Origin: an uncultured marine group I thaumarchaeote
GTDB lineage: Archaea > Thermoproteota > Nitrososphaeria > Nitrososphaerales > Nitrosopumilaceae
Direction: 5' to 3'
Assembly (NCBI GenBank): GCA_902512865.1
Contig: CABXKZ010000023.1
Span: forward strand, 1 to 8,059
DNA length: 8,059 bases
Made by a program: the position numbers and the translations under genes. Below are positions 1-6,118 of the stretch, one piece after another. Under the pieces are notes generated by a model that saw only the letters and a program-made list of their open reading frames with translations, was not told where the DNA came from and ran no database searches. Positions within the stretch are counted from its first letter, which is position 1; each line of letters opens with the position of its first letter.

Positions 1-273
1 ATTGAACAATTCTTAGCAGATAAAAATATTGACATTGCCATGCCTTGGTTTGTGTTCCAAGATGATCCTCTTGAGGAAACAATTGTTGATTATTTAGCTA
101 CACTCTCAAAGAGAAGAAAAAAGCCAATTCTCTGTGGTGGAAATGGTGGTCCATATACTGAAAAAATGATAAAATTAATTGAAAAACACAATGTTCCAGT
201 TTACCAAGACCTTAGAACTTGGGTTGCAGCTGCATCTGCATTAACCCAATGGGGCAAAGTACGCGGAAAATAG
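1..273 (+). CDS. ADP-forming acyl-CoA synthetase, C-terminal fragment (probable 3-hydroxypropionyl-CoA synthetase)
   Basis: The open frame runs in from the left edge and ends at TAG 271-273, leaving the last 90 residues; the start lies outside the window. The tail matches the end of the succinyl-CoA-ligase-like flavodoxin domain of NDP-forming acyl-CoA synthetases: [17 protein letters not shown], then a helix, then [12 protein letters not shown] and an alanine-rich helix, equivalent to the usual 'PV..SPERAV.AL' ending. The enzyme would activate a hydroxyacid with CoA and ATP, releasing ADP and phosphate. The family call comes from sequence. The substrate is inferred from the next gene, because in Nitrosopumilus the ADP-forming 3-hydroxypropionyl-CoA synthetase (Nmar_1309) sits beside the 3-hydroxypropionyl-CoA dehydratase. 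The paralogous 4-hydroxybutyrate synthetase is the main alternative. Having this domain at the C-terminus implies that the ATP-grasp part lies upstream. Confidence 0.8.
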   Translation: MEQFLADKNIDIAMPWFVFQDDPLEETIVDYLATLSKRRKKPILCGGNGGPYTEKMIKLIEKHNVPVYQDLRTWVAAASALTQWGKVRGK

Positions 274-279
274 ATAACA

Positions 280-287
280 TTTAATTT
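280..287 (+). promoter_or_regulatory. Candidate box A (TATA element) for the enoyl-CoA hydratase gene
   Basis: TTTAATTT lies with its centre about 26 bases before ATG 310, the distance expected if transcription starts at or next to the start codon (a leaderless mRNA). No Shine-Dalgarno is visible in the 36-base gap (274-309), which fits leaderless initiation. The match to a box A is only moderate in such AT-rich DNA, and readthrough from the upstream synthetase gene is also possible. Confidence 0.35.
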
Positions 288-309
288 CACATTCTATCCG
301 TTTTATATC

Positions 310-1071
310 ATGTCAATGATTACAACAAGCAAAGATGAAGGCGTTTGTATCGTAAAGATTAATCGTCCAACAAAGCTTAACGCTATGAATATTGATGTTG
401 CAAAAGAAATCATCTCTATTTTCCAGCAACTCGATAAAGATGATAGTGTCAGGGTAATTGTTTTGACTGGTGAAGGCGATAAAGCATTTTCAGCAGGAGC
501 TGACATTGAATACATGTCAAAAATATCTGCTGATGAGTCTGAAGTATATGCAAAACTTGGTCAAGAAGTTACTGCAACAATTGAAAATGTTTCTAAACCA
601 ACAATTGCTGCAGTAAATGGATTTGCACTAGGTGGTGGTTGTGAAGTTGCAATGTCTTGTGATATTAGAATAGCATCTGAAAATGCAAGAATGGGTCAAC
701 CTGAAGTTACAATTGGAATTCCTCCAGGATGGGGTGGAACACAAAGATTGATGCGAATAGTTGGCGTTGCAAAAGCAAAAGAACTTGTCTATACTGGAAA
801 AATGATTAAAGCAGCTGAGGCAAAAGAAATCGGTCTTGTTAACAATGTTGTCCCATTAGAATCATTAATGGATGAGGTTATGAGCATGGCAAAAACTATT
901 GCATCAAATGCAACACTCGCAGTTCGCATGTCAAAAACAGCTATTAACAAAGGAAGGAATGCAGATTTAGATACCGGACTAGGTGTCGAACTATTAGCTT
1001 GGAGAAATTGTTTCTCTGATCCTGATAGAGAAAAACGTATGACAGACTTTGTGAATAAATCCAAAAAATAG
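310..1071 (+). CDS. Crotonyl-CoA hydratase / 3-hydroxypropionyl-CoA dehydratase (enoyl-CoA hydratase family)
   Basis: This 253-residue protein has full length for the crotonase family. Visible motifs are [11 protein letters not shown] near residues 18-27, the oxyanion-hole segment [11 protein letters not shown] at 59-69, [12 protein letters not shown] with Glu112, and [19 protein letters not shown] with Glu132. The two glutamates match the catalytic pair of rat mitochondrial enoyl-CoA hydratase (Glu144/Glu164). It closely resembles my recollection of Nmar_1308, reported to catalyse both crotonyl-CoA hydration and 3-hydroxypropionyl-CoA dehydration, so one enzyme would serve two steps of the thaumarchaeal HP/HB cycle. 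The gene follows the probable 3-hydroxypropionyl-CoA synthetase by 36 bases, which supports this role over fatty-acid beta-oxidation. ATG 310 is the first start after the upstream stop; ATG 316 is possible. No transit or membrane segment is seen, so the enzyme is cytoplasmic. Confidence 0.9.
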   Translation: MSMITTSKDEGVCIVKINRPTKLNAMNIDVAKEIISIFQQLDKDDSVRVIVLTGEGDKAFSAGADIEYMSKISADESEVYAKLGQEVTATIENVSKPTIAAVNGFALGGGCEVAMSCDIRIASENARMGQPEVTIGIPPGWGGTQRLMRIVGVAKAKELVYTGKMIKAAEAKEIGLVNNVVPLESLMDEVMSMAKTIASNATLAVRMSKTAINKGRNADLDTGLGVELLAWRNCFSDPDREKRMTDFVNKSKK

Positions 1072-1077
1072 AATTAT

Positions 1078-1102
1078 CTATTTTTCTTTATTTTCTTTAT
1101 TA
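1078..1102 (+). terminator. T-rich archaeal transcription terminator after the hydratase gene
   Basis: Starting a few bases after TAG 1069-1071, the coding strand carries repeated T runs (CTATTTTTCTTTATTTTC, then TTTATT) without an obvious hairpin. Intrinsic termination in archaea typically needs only such U-rich tracts. The next gene has its own promoter-like element, which supports a transcript end here. Confidence 0.55.
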
Positions 1103-1128
1103 ACTACTGTGCTTGGTAGCAAAAGCTT

Positions 1129-1136
1129 CTTATAAT
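1129..1136 (+). promoter_or_regulatory. Candidate box A (TATA element) for the IscA-type gene
   Basis: CTTATAAT is centred about 23 bases before ATG 1156 but only about 11 bases before the in-frame ATG 1144. A transcript started from this element would begin near 1155-1159, so ATG 1144 would lie outside it. This favours ATG 1156 as the start, giving a leaderless mRNA. No Shine-Dalgarno precedes either ATG. Confidence 0.5.
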
Positions 1137-1155
1137 TTGAGAAATGATTTTTTGT

Positions 1156-1506
1156 ATGGCAACTGAACAAACACAAAAGTTAGTCACAATCACTCCAAAA
1201 GCTGCTGAAAAAATTCAAGAATTCATGGCTGAGGAAGAAGGAAAACCACAGTTCCTTAGAATCTATGTTCAAGGTGGTGGTTGTTCTGGTCTATCATACG
1301 GAATGGGCTTTGAAAAAGAAGCTGAAGAAGATGATAGTGTAATTGAAGAAAATGGTGTTAAAGTAATAGTTGATAGTATGAGCATTGATCATCTCAATGG
1401 TGCAAACGTTGACTATATTGAAAGCCTAATGGGTTCTGGTTTTAAAATCAATAATCCAAATGTAACAAAATCTTGTTCTTGTGGCTCTTCATTCAGTACT
1501 GAATAA
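1156..1506 (+). CDS. IscA/SufA/ErpA (HesB) family iron-sulfur cluster assembly protein
   Basis: The 116-residue product is typical in length for an A-type Fe-S carrier. It carries LVTITPKAAEKIQEFM at the start, the first conserved cysteine in GGGCSGLSYGM (Cys43), and a C-terminal CSCGSSF with Cys107 and Cys109, giving the three cysteines used to hold an iron or Fe-S cluster. The central cysteine pair reads C-S-C-G where bacterial members often have C-G-C-G; spacing is kept. The probable role is delivery of Fe-S clusters to apoproteins in the cytoplasm, and the client is unknown. A start at ATG 1144 would add four residues (MIFC), but the box A position and the familiar N-terminus MATEQ favour ATG 1156. 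The gene stands alone between T-rich stretches, so it is probably monocistronic. Confidence 0.88.
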   Translation: MATEQTQKLVTITPKAAEKIQEFMAEEEGKPQFLRIYVQGGGCSGLSYGMGFEKEAEEDDSVIEENGVKVIVDSMSIDHLNGANVDYIESLMGSGFKINNPNVTKSCSCGSSFSTE

Positions 1507-1510
1507 ACAT

Positions 1511-1533
1511 ATTTTCTATTCTCTCTTTTTCAT
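1511..1533 (+). terminator. T-rich terminator after the IscA-type gene
   Basis: A pyrimidine-rich tract begins five bases after TAA 1504-1506 and includes TTTT and TTTTT runs (ATTTTCTATTCTCTCTTTTT). No stable hairpin is apparent. It precedes a distinct promoter for dnaG, so the position suits an archaeal U-tract terminator. Confidence 0.5.
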
Positions 1534-1550
1534 TCAATTTATCCAAATCG

Positions 1551-1559
1551 TTTATAAAT
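1551..1559 (+). promoter_or_regulatory. Box A (TATA element) of the dnaG-ribK transcript
   Basis: TTTATAAAT is the best TATA-like match in the window. At 22-27 bases from box centre to start site, transcription would begin around 1578-1582. This leaves a leader of about 25-30 bases that contains the Shine-Dalgarno at 1591, so unlike the two genes before it, dnaG probably has a leadered mRNA. Confidence 0.6.
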
Positions 1560-1575
1560 CTCAAATTATATCTCT

Positions 1576-1589
1576 GAATATTGAATATT
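1576..1589 (+). repeat. Tandem GAATATT repeat at the predicted dnaG transcription start
   Basis: GAATATT occurs twice in a row. Because AATATT is its own reverse complement, positions 1577-1589 also form a perfect palindrome around G1583. It spans the predicted start site between box A and the Shine-Dalgarno, where a bound protein could interfere with initiation. Short AT-only palindromes are common by chance in this base composition, so an operator role is only a possibility. Confidence 0.3.
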
Positions 1590-1590
1590 A

Positions 1591-1599
1591 AGGAGATGA
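1591..1599 (+). promoter_or_regulatory. Strong Shine-Dalgarno deciding the dnaG TTG start
   Basis: AGGAGATGA differs by one base from the ideal complement AGGAGGTGA of the 16S rRNA tail and lies seven bases before TTG 1607. The ATG inside it (1596) is out of frame with dnaG. The strength and spacing of this site identify the unusual TTG as the true start. Confidence 0.7.
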
Positions 1600-1606
1600 A
1601 CAATAA

Positions 1607-2755
1607 TTGCCATATACAGGTATTGTCAAGTATCACGTTAAACTGTCATTCGAAGTTGATGGGCTTGTCGAACGAGCAGATATAATCGGAGCTATATTCG
1701 GACAAACTGAAGGTCTCTTGGGACCTGAAATGAATCTGAATGAACTCCAGAGGGTATCTAAGGTCGGTCGAATTGAAGTTAATACGTTCAGTACTGAAAA
1801 TACAACTAAAGGTGATGCATTGTTACCAATGAGTACTGATATTGATACATGTTCATTAATTTCTGCTGCAATTGAGAGTATAGATAAAGTTGGTCCTTTT
1901 GATAGTAAATTTAGATTAGATGCAATCGATGACGTTAGAGCAACAAAAAAACAAGATATCTTACAACGTGCTAAAGAAATCAAACAAAAATGGTCTACCA
2001 ATTCTGTTAGCGAAGGACAAGAAATGCTTGAACAAGTTCATGAGAATAATTCAGATAAAATCACTACATACGGTCCAAAAAAACTCCATTGTAGTACTGG
2101 AATATTTGATTCTAAATGGATAATTCTTGTAGAAGGTAGAGCAGATATTATCAATCTTTTACGAGCAGGATATGATAATGCATTAGCATTTGAAGGTGGT
2201 AGAATTGATGAATCTATTAAAGAAATATGTGAAGAAAAAGAAAAGGTTGTAGCATTCACAGATGGTGACAGAGCAGGTGGATTTATTTTAAAAGAATTAA
2301 AATCTGTCGTACATATTGATCTTGAATTACGTGCTGATACTGGAATTGAAGTTGAAGAATTAACTCCAAAAAGAGTTGATGAACTTTTGAGTCCTGTCAA
2401 AAAACAAATGGAAGAAGAATTATCTGCACCTGAAATCAAAAATGTAGATGATGGCCCTCTTGCAGAATTATGCAAAAATAAATTCTCAGAATTAAATGAA
2501 TCGCTAGAAGCAATTGCACTTGATTCAAGTGAGGCTGAAGTCTTCAGAGTTGCAATCCCAGAATTAGTTGGAAAAATTAGTGGTCAATCAGGAATAAAAT
2601 ATCTTATCATAGATGGAATAATCACTCAAAGATTAGTTGATGCTGCAAAAGCTGCCGGTGTAGAAAACTTAATTGGTCATAGAACTGCAAAATTATCCGA
2701 CTCTAATGGTGTATCATTAAAAACATTTAGAGAACTTGGCATAGCATCTAATTAA
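1607..2755 (+). CDS. dnaG: Archaeal DnaG-type primase (Toprim domain protein)
   Basis: The 382-residue protein begins with the conserved archaeal DnaG N-terminus (KYHVKLSFEVDGLVERADI, then GAIFGQTEGLLG) and has a central Toprim domain at about 170-245. WIILVEGRAD supplies the acidic Glu176, and AFTDGDRAGG supplies the Asp219/Asp221 metal-binding pair. The C-terminal part keeps the archaeal block ending IIDGIITQRLVDAAKAAGV. Archaeal DnaG homologues are proposed to make primers beside the PriSL primase, but are also well established as components of the RNA exosome that favour adenine-rich RNA, so either role may apply. Translation starts at TTG, supported by the Shine-Dalgarno at 1591; no in-frame ATG gives the conserved N-terminus. 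Its stop shares one base with the start of ribK, indicating translational coupling. Confidence 0.92.
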   Translation: MPYTGIVKYHVKLSFEVDGLVERADIIGAIFGQTEGLLGPEMNLNELQRVSKVGRIEVNTFSTENTTKGDALLPMSTDIDTCSLISAAIESIDKVGPFDSKFRLDAIDDVRATKKQDILQRAKEIKQKWSTNSVSEGQEMLEQVHENNSDKITTYGPKKLHCSTGIFDSKWIILVEGRADIINLLRAGYDNALAFEGGRIDESIKEICEEKEKVVAFTDGDRAGGFILKELKSVVHIDLELRADTGIEVEELTPKRVDELLSPVKKQMEEELSAPEIKNVDDGPLAELCKNKFSELNESLEAIALDSSEAEVFRVAIPELVGKISGQSGIKYLIIDGIITQRLVDAAKAAGVENLIGHRTAKLSDSNGVSLKTFRELGIASN

Positions 2756-3447
2756 TGACTGATCTTAAAACACAACACCTTCTAACCTTAGCGCATATTT
2801 TATCCAAAGGCGGGAAACACAATTTTGTTAATATAACTACTACTTCTCTTGGAAAGGAAATAGGCAAATCTCAACAATCTGCATCTCTACATCTAAAAGA
2901 ATTGGAATTGGGTGGATTTATTGAAAGAATTCAACATGGACGAAAACAATCAATAAAAATTACAAATAAAGGATTTATCGAGTTGTCAACACTTCATAAT
3001 CTTTTAACAAAATTAATATCAAAATCTCCTAATTCATTATCACTTACAGGTATGATAACCACGGGAATGGGGGAAGGGGCATACTACATGTCGATGAAAG
3101 GATATACAAGACAATTCAAATCAAAATTAGGATACGTTCCTTATCCTGGAACATTGAATATTCAATTAACAGAAAAAAAATTCTCTGAGGCTATTTCACA
3201 ATTATCAAATTATGAAGGAATAAAGATTAATTCGTTCTCTGATGGTAAACGAACCTTTGGATGGGTAAAATGCTTCAAATCAAAAATTAATAATAAAATT
3301 GATTGTGAATTGATCTTGTTGGAACGAACACATCATGATACAACAATTGTTGAATTTATATCAAAAAATAACATCCGAAAATCTTTGAAAATTGGAAATA
3401 AATCAAATGTTAAAGTTAAAATTTCAATTTTAGGTAATTTCTCTTAA
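2755..3447 (+). CDS. ribK: CTP-dependent riboflavin kinase with N-terminal winged-helix domain (RibK/RbkR type)
   Basis: This 230-residue protein has two parts. Residues 1-90 form a MarR-like winged helix (SLGKEIGKSQQSASLHLKEL recognition region, then a basic wing around HGRKQSIKIT). Residues 95-228 form the archaeal CTP-dependent riboflavin kinase barrel, shown by TGMGEGAYYMSMKGY, LGYVPYPGTLNIQL at about 125-138, and LLERTHHD. The reaction is riboflavin plus CTP giving FMN plus CDP, as known for Methanocaldococcus MJ0056. Proteins with this fused HTH-kinase architecture (RbkR) have been described as regulators of archaeal riboflavin genes, so a dual role is plausible but not shown here. ATG 2755 overlaps the dnaG TAA by one base. 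Its stop overlaps the stop of the convergent ribL within TTAA, leaving no room for a terminator before the opposing gene. Confidence 0.93.
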   Translation: MTDLKTQHLLTLAHILSKGGKHNFVNITTTSLGKEIGKSQQSASLHLKELELGGFIERIQHGRKQSIKITNKGFIELSTLHNLLTKLISKSPNSLSLTGMITTGMGEGAYYMSMKGYTRQFKSKLGYVPYPGTLNIQLTEKKFSEAISQLSNYEGIKINSFSDGKRTFGWVKCFKSKINNKIDCELILLERTHHDTTIVEFISKNNIRKSLKIGNKSNVKVKISILGNFS

Positions 3448-3905
3448 AGACCGTGAATGTCTTCGCCATACTCTTTTTCAATTACTGAACTTGAAGTTTC
3501 AGGTCTTGGAGATTCCAATCTAGCCACTTTTACTTCCAAGTTTATCTTTCTACATCCTTCTGTGATGAATTTTTCCTGATGGGTTTGATCGTAACCTAAA
3601 GCAATTATTTGTGGTTTTACTAAATCTACTGTTTTGAAAATATCTTCATCATCGCCAATAATACATAGATCAACCATGTTTAACGATGAAACCAACTCTT
3701 GTCGTAATTGAGCACTATGAAGTGGTTTTCGTTTTTTCATTTTCACTGCTGTCTTGTCTGTTGCAACTACCACTACTAAAAAATCTCCCATTTTTTTTGC
3801 AGCATTTAATGTATTAATATGTCCAGGATGAATAATATCAAAAACCCCTCCAGCTAAGACAATTTTTGATTTCCATGAATTTTGCATATCTTCCAGTGTT
3901 ATCAA
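3444..3905 (-). CDS. ribL: Archaeal FAD synthase (RibL-like cytidylyltransferase-family nucleotidyltransferase)
   Basis: The 153-residue protein has the nucleotidyltransferase fold signature GGVFDIIHPGH (HxGH at 26-29), a KKRKPLHSAQLRQELV segment, ALGYDQ at about 102-107, and the C-terminal SSSVIEK motif. This is the family of archaeal RibL, which adenylates FMN to FAD with ATP; related sugar- or glycerol-phosphate cytidylyltransferases cannot be excluded from motifs alone. The neighbouring riboflavin kinase, which makes its substrate FMN, supports RibL. The start is uncertain. The longest frame begins at TTG 3905, while ATG 3887 gives a protein six residues shorter (MQNSWKSK) preceded by a close GGAAG. 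The frame upstream of TTG has no ATG before a stop at about 3945. It follows dphB by about 53 bases with no visible terminator, so it is probably the last gene of the lys-dphB operon. Confidence 0.82.
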   Translation of the reverse strand: MITLEDMQNSWKSKIVLAGGVFDIIHPGHINTLNAAKKMGDFLVVVVATDKTAVKMKKRKPLHSAQLRQELVSSLNMVDLCIIGDDEDIFKTVDLVKPQIIALGYDQTHQEKFITEGCRKINLEVKVARLESPRPETSSSVIEKEYGEDIHGL

Positions 3906-3958
3906 TTTATTTTCTATCCGTAATCTCAGAGTTTTTGTCCAATTTCAACTCATCGTTA

Positions 3959-4996
3959 TCACATTTTTGGGTCAAAGCCTTTTGCAATACGTAATGCATC
4001 AACAAGACCATCTGCATAACCTATGCTTAGTACCGCATATTCTTTTTTCCCTTCTTTAAGAAAATTTTCGGCATCATCAATGTACAATTTTGCATTTATC
4101 AAGACATCTTCAAATTCTTTAAGATTTTCATAATGTGGTTTAATATCTTCTAGTGCCTCTCTTACCATTGGAACATATTTTTCAATCATTTGTTCAGAAA
4201 TATTCTTTACATCTGTTGAATTATCAGTCGGTTCATCCAAACATTCTGTGACGGTCTTCACTGCATCAGATTCTGTAAAATGTAATCTTCCAGGTATGAT
4301 TATACTGTGTGGTGCTTCCCCAAACTCGCTTTTAATTAGGTTTGAAATATTCCCTGAAATTATTTGCTGACTATTTTTTCCAATTCTGGACGCAACAATT
4401 GCAAAAGTTTCTTTTGAAATGACTTTTCGATTCTGTGTTTTTTCAGCATCTAATAACAGTGATAATGCATCTTTTGGTTCTAAGAAAAATGATTTATCTT
4501 CATTATATTCAAGTAAAATCACTGAATGCGTCTTACTCAATAAATTCTCAAAAATTGTATTGTATGGGGTGATCATTGATTTTGGATCATTCATAATGGT
4601 TAGCACCTTTCCAATTTTGTAATAGTGTAGTCCTACTTCTCCAATTAATGATGAAACAATTGAGGATGAATGAATTGTTTTTGTCTCTATTCTGTCTCTC
4701 ATCGCTCGTGTCTTTAACTCAAGATGTGTTGTAGCAATGTATGGATCGCCATATGAAATTAACACGGTATCTTTATTTTTTGCATTTTCTAAAATCTCGT
4801 TACCATCTTCAACCACCCATCGTTTTGCAGTTTTAAATTCTCCATCAGCAATCTCTTCTAATTGTTTTTTCTCAGTTTCTGAGATAGGACTAGTAAATGA
4901 CTCTAAATATACAATCTCTGCATTTTTTATTACTTTTAATGTACTATTTGATAATTCTGAAATACCTGAGATACCTAATCCAATAAACCACAGCAT
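3959..4996 (-). CDS. dphB: Diphthine synthase fused to a C-terminal DUF357 domain
   Basis: Residues 1-252 form a complete tetrapyrrole-methylase-fold diphthine synthase: MLWFIGLGISG at the start, ISYGDPYIATTHLEL at about 80-94 with the GDP loop that binds S-adenosylmethionine, IHSSSIVSS near 108-116, and VGLHYYKIGK at 121-130. DphB methylates the modified histidine of elongation factor 2 during diphthamide synthesis. Stand-alone archaeal DphB is usually about 250-265 residues, whereas this protein has 345. After an acidic, Asn/Ser-containing linker (about 253-265), residues 266-345 are predicted helical and resemble DUF357, a small archaeal domain often encoded alone: EKYVPMVREALEDIK, FEDVLINAKLYIDDAENFL and YAVLSIGYADGLVDALR. 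ATG 4996 shares a base with the lysK stop (TAATG). No clear Shine-Dalgarno precedes it, suggesting translation coupled to lysK. Confidence 0.92.
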   Translation of the reverse strand: MLWFIGLGISGISELSNSTLKVIKNAEIVYLESFTSPISETEKKQLEEIADGEFKTAKRWVVEDGNEILENAKNKDTVLISYGDPYIATTHLELKTRAMRDRIETKTIHSSSIVSSLIGEVGLHYYKIGKVLTIMNDPKSMITPYNTIFENLLSKTHSVILLEYNEDKSFFLEPKDALSLLLDAEKTQNRKVISKETFAIVASRIGKNSQQIISGNISNLIKSEFGEAPHSIIIPGRLHFTESDAVKTVTECLDEPTDNSTDVKNISEQMIEKYVPMVREALEDIKPHYENLKEFEDVLINAKLYIDDAENFLKEGKKEYAVLSIGYADGLVDALRIAKGFDPKM

Positions 4997-6117
4997 TATT
5001 TCGTTCTGTCATGTAGTCTTTTTAAATGGTATAGTGATTTTTTTAGAATTTCTATTCCTTTAACAAATTCATCAATTGAAACTTTCTCATCGATTGTATG
5101 TGCTTCGTGAGGATCTCCTGGACCATATGTAATTACGGGAATCTTTAGTTGATTGCCTATCACATTCATGTCGCCTGTACCTGTTTTTCTAATCAACATT
5201 GGTCTTTTCTTCTCTACATCCAAAACTGACAATGTTAATGCCCTTACTAATGGCGAGTTATGTGCAGCCTCAAATGGTTCTGTTTCATCTATTACTGAAT
5301 ACAAAACTTCAATTTCTCTTTTTGTTGATATGTCATTGACTATTGTGGTGATTTTTTCTTCAATATCATTACAATTCATATCAACTGGAATTCTAATATC
5401 TAGTGTTACTACACATTCTATCGGTGTAACATTATGGCTAGTACCTCCACGAATTTCTGTAAGAGTTGCAGTAAGCATCATTCCTTTGCTTTTGTCTTCC
5501 TGACCATTCTCTAATTCATTTTTTAATTCTGTTGCCACAGATAATGTTTCTTCTATTGCATTTTTTGCTAACCATGGGGCACTTGCATGGGCACTATCTT
5601 TTACATTTACTCTGAGGTTGATTGCTAAGCGACCTTTGTAGGCAATTGTAACTTTTTGAATACTACTTGGTTCTCCAAAAATTGCATAATCTACATTAGG
5701 CTTATTTTTTACCAGATTCTTTATCCCTGTTGCATTACCCTCTTCATCAACTGCTCCAACAAATGTTACTGTTCCTTGATTTTCTTCTACACTTGCGGCT
5801 GCAAACAGCATTGCAATTAGTGGTGCTTTTGCATCTGATGCACCTCTACCATGCAGCATGTCTCCTTCCTTTCTTACCTTAATCTTTCCTGGAACGACAT
5901 CCATATGTCCACATAACATAATTTTTGGTTCACCTGAACCTTTAGTTGCAATCAAATTCCCAACCTCATCTTGATGAATATCTCTAAACCCTAGATCATC
6001 ACATCGGTCTGCAAGAAAATCAGCTAAAGCCTTTTCACTTAATGATGGAGTATAGATTCGTAATGCTTTTTCCAAAGTTTTGATTGCATATCTGGAAGTT
6101 TCTAAATGTTCATCCAT
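4996..6117 (-). CDS. lysK: [LysW]-lysine hydrolase, M20-family metallopeptidase
   Basis: This 373-residue M20 peptidase carries the di-metal ligand set: LCGHMDVVPG (His71, catalytic Asp73), GRGASDAKAPL (Asp95), AVDEEGNATG (Glu125 general base, Glu126), FGEPS (Glu149) and PGDPHEAH (His340). The dimerisation lid lies roughly at 160-270. Similar M20 enzymes include ArgE and DapE, but the position directly after lysX in a lysS-lysW-lysX cluster identifies LysK, which releases lysine (or possibly ornithine) from the LysW carrier. ATG 6117 is one base after the lysX TAG, with AAGGGG about ten bases upstream. The final TAA overlaps the dphB ATG by one base. Whether the enzyme also serves arginine synthesis, as in some archaea with one enzyme set, cannot be read from the sequence. 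Confidence 0.9.
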   Translation of the reverse strand: MDEHLETSRYAIKTLEKALRIYTPSLSEKALADFLADRCDDLGFRDIHQDEVGNLIATKGSGEPKIMLCGHMDVVPGKIKVRKEGDMLHGRGASDAKAPLIAMLFAAASVEENQGTVTFVGAVDEEGNATGIKNLVKNKPNVDYAIFGEPSSIQKVTIAYKGRLAINLRVNVKDSAHASAPWLAKNAIEETLSVATELKNELENGQEDKSKGMMLTATLTEIRGGTSHNVTPIECVVTLDIRIPVDMNCNDIEEKITTIVNDISTKREIEVLYSVIDETEPFEAAHNSPLVRALTLSVLDVEKKRPMLIRKTGTGDMNVIGNQLKIPVITYGPGDPHEAHTIDEKVSIDEFVKGIEILKKSLYHLKRLHDRTK

Positions 6118-6118
6118 T

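Noticed and set aside
303..515. Minus-strand open frame opposite the hydratase gene
   Set aside because: It lies wholly inside a well-supported enoyl-CoA hydratase on the other strand and has no recognisable motif; the same applies to the minus frame 789-1064.
1144..1155. ATG 1144 as the start of the IscA-type protein
   Set aside because: The box A at 1129-1136 is too close to it, and the extra residues MIFC are unlike family N-termini; ATG 1156 fits better.
1633..2475. Minus-strand open frames opposite dnaG (1633-2001, 2038-2475) and the plus frame 1920-2123
   Set aside because: They are low-complexity Ser/Thr-rich or Lys/Asn-rich shadows of dnaG codons with no motif or start signal.
4994..4998. 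Possible read-through fusion of lysK and dphB
   Set aside because: The TAATG overlap changes frame and both proteins have complete ends, so this is ordinary translational coupling.
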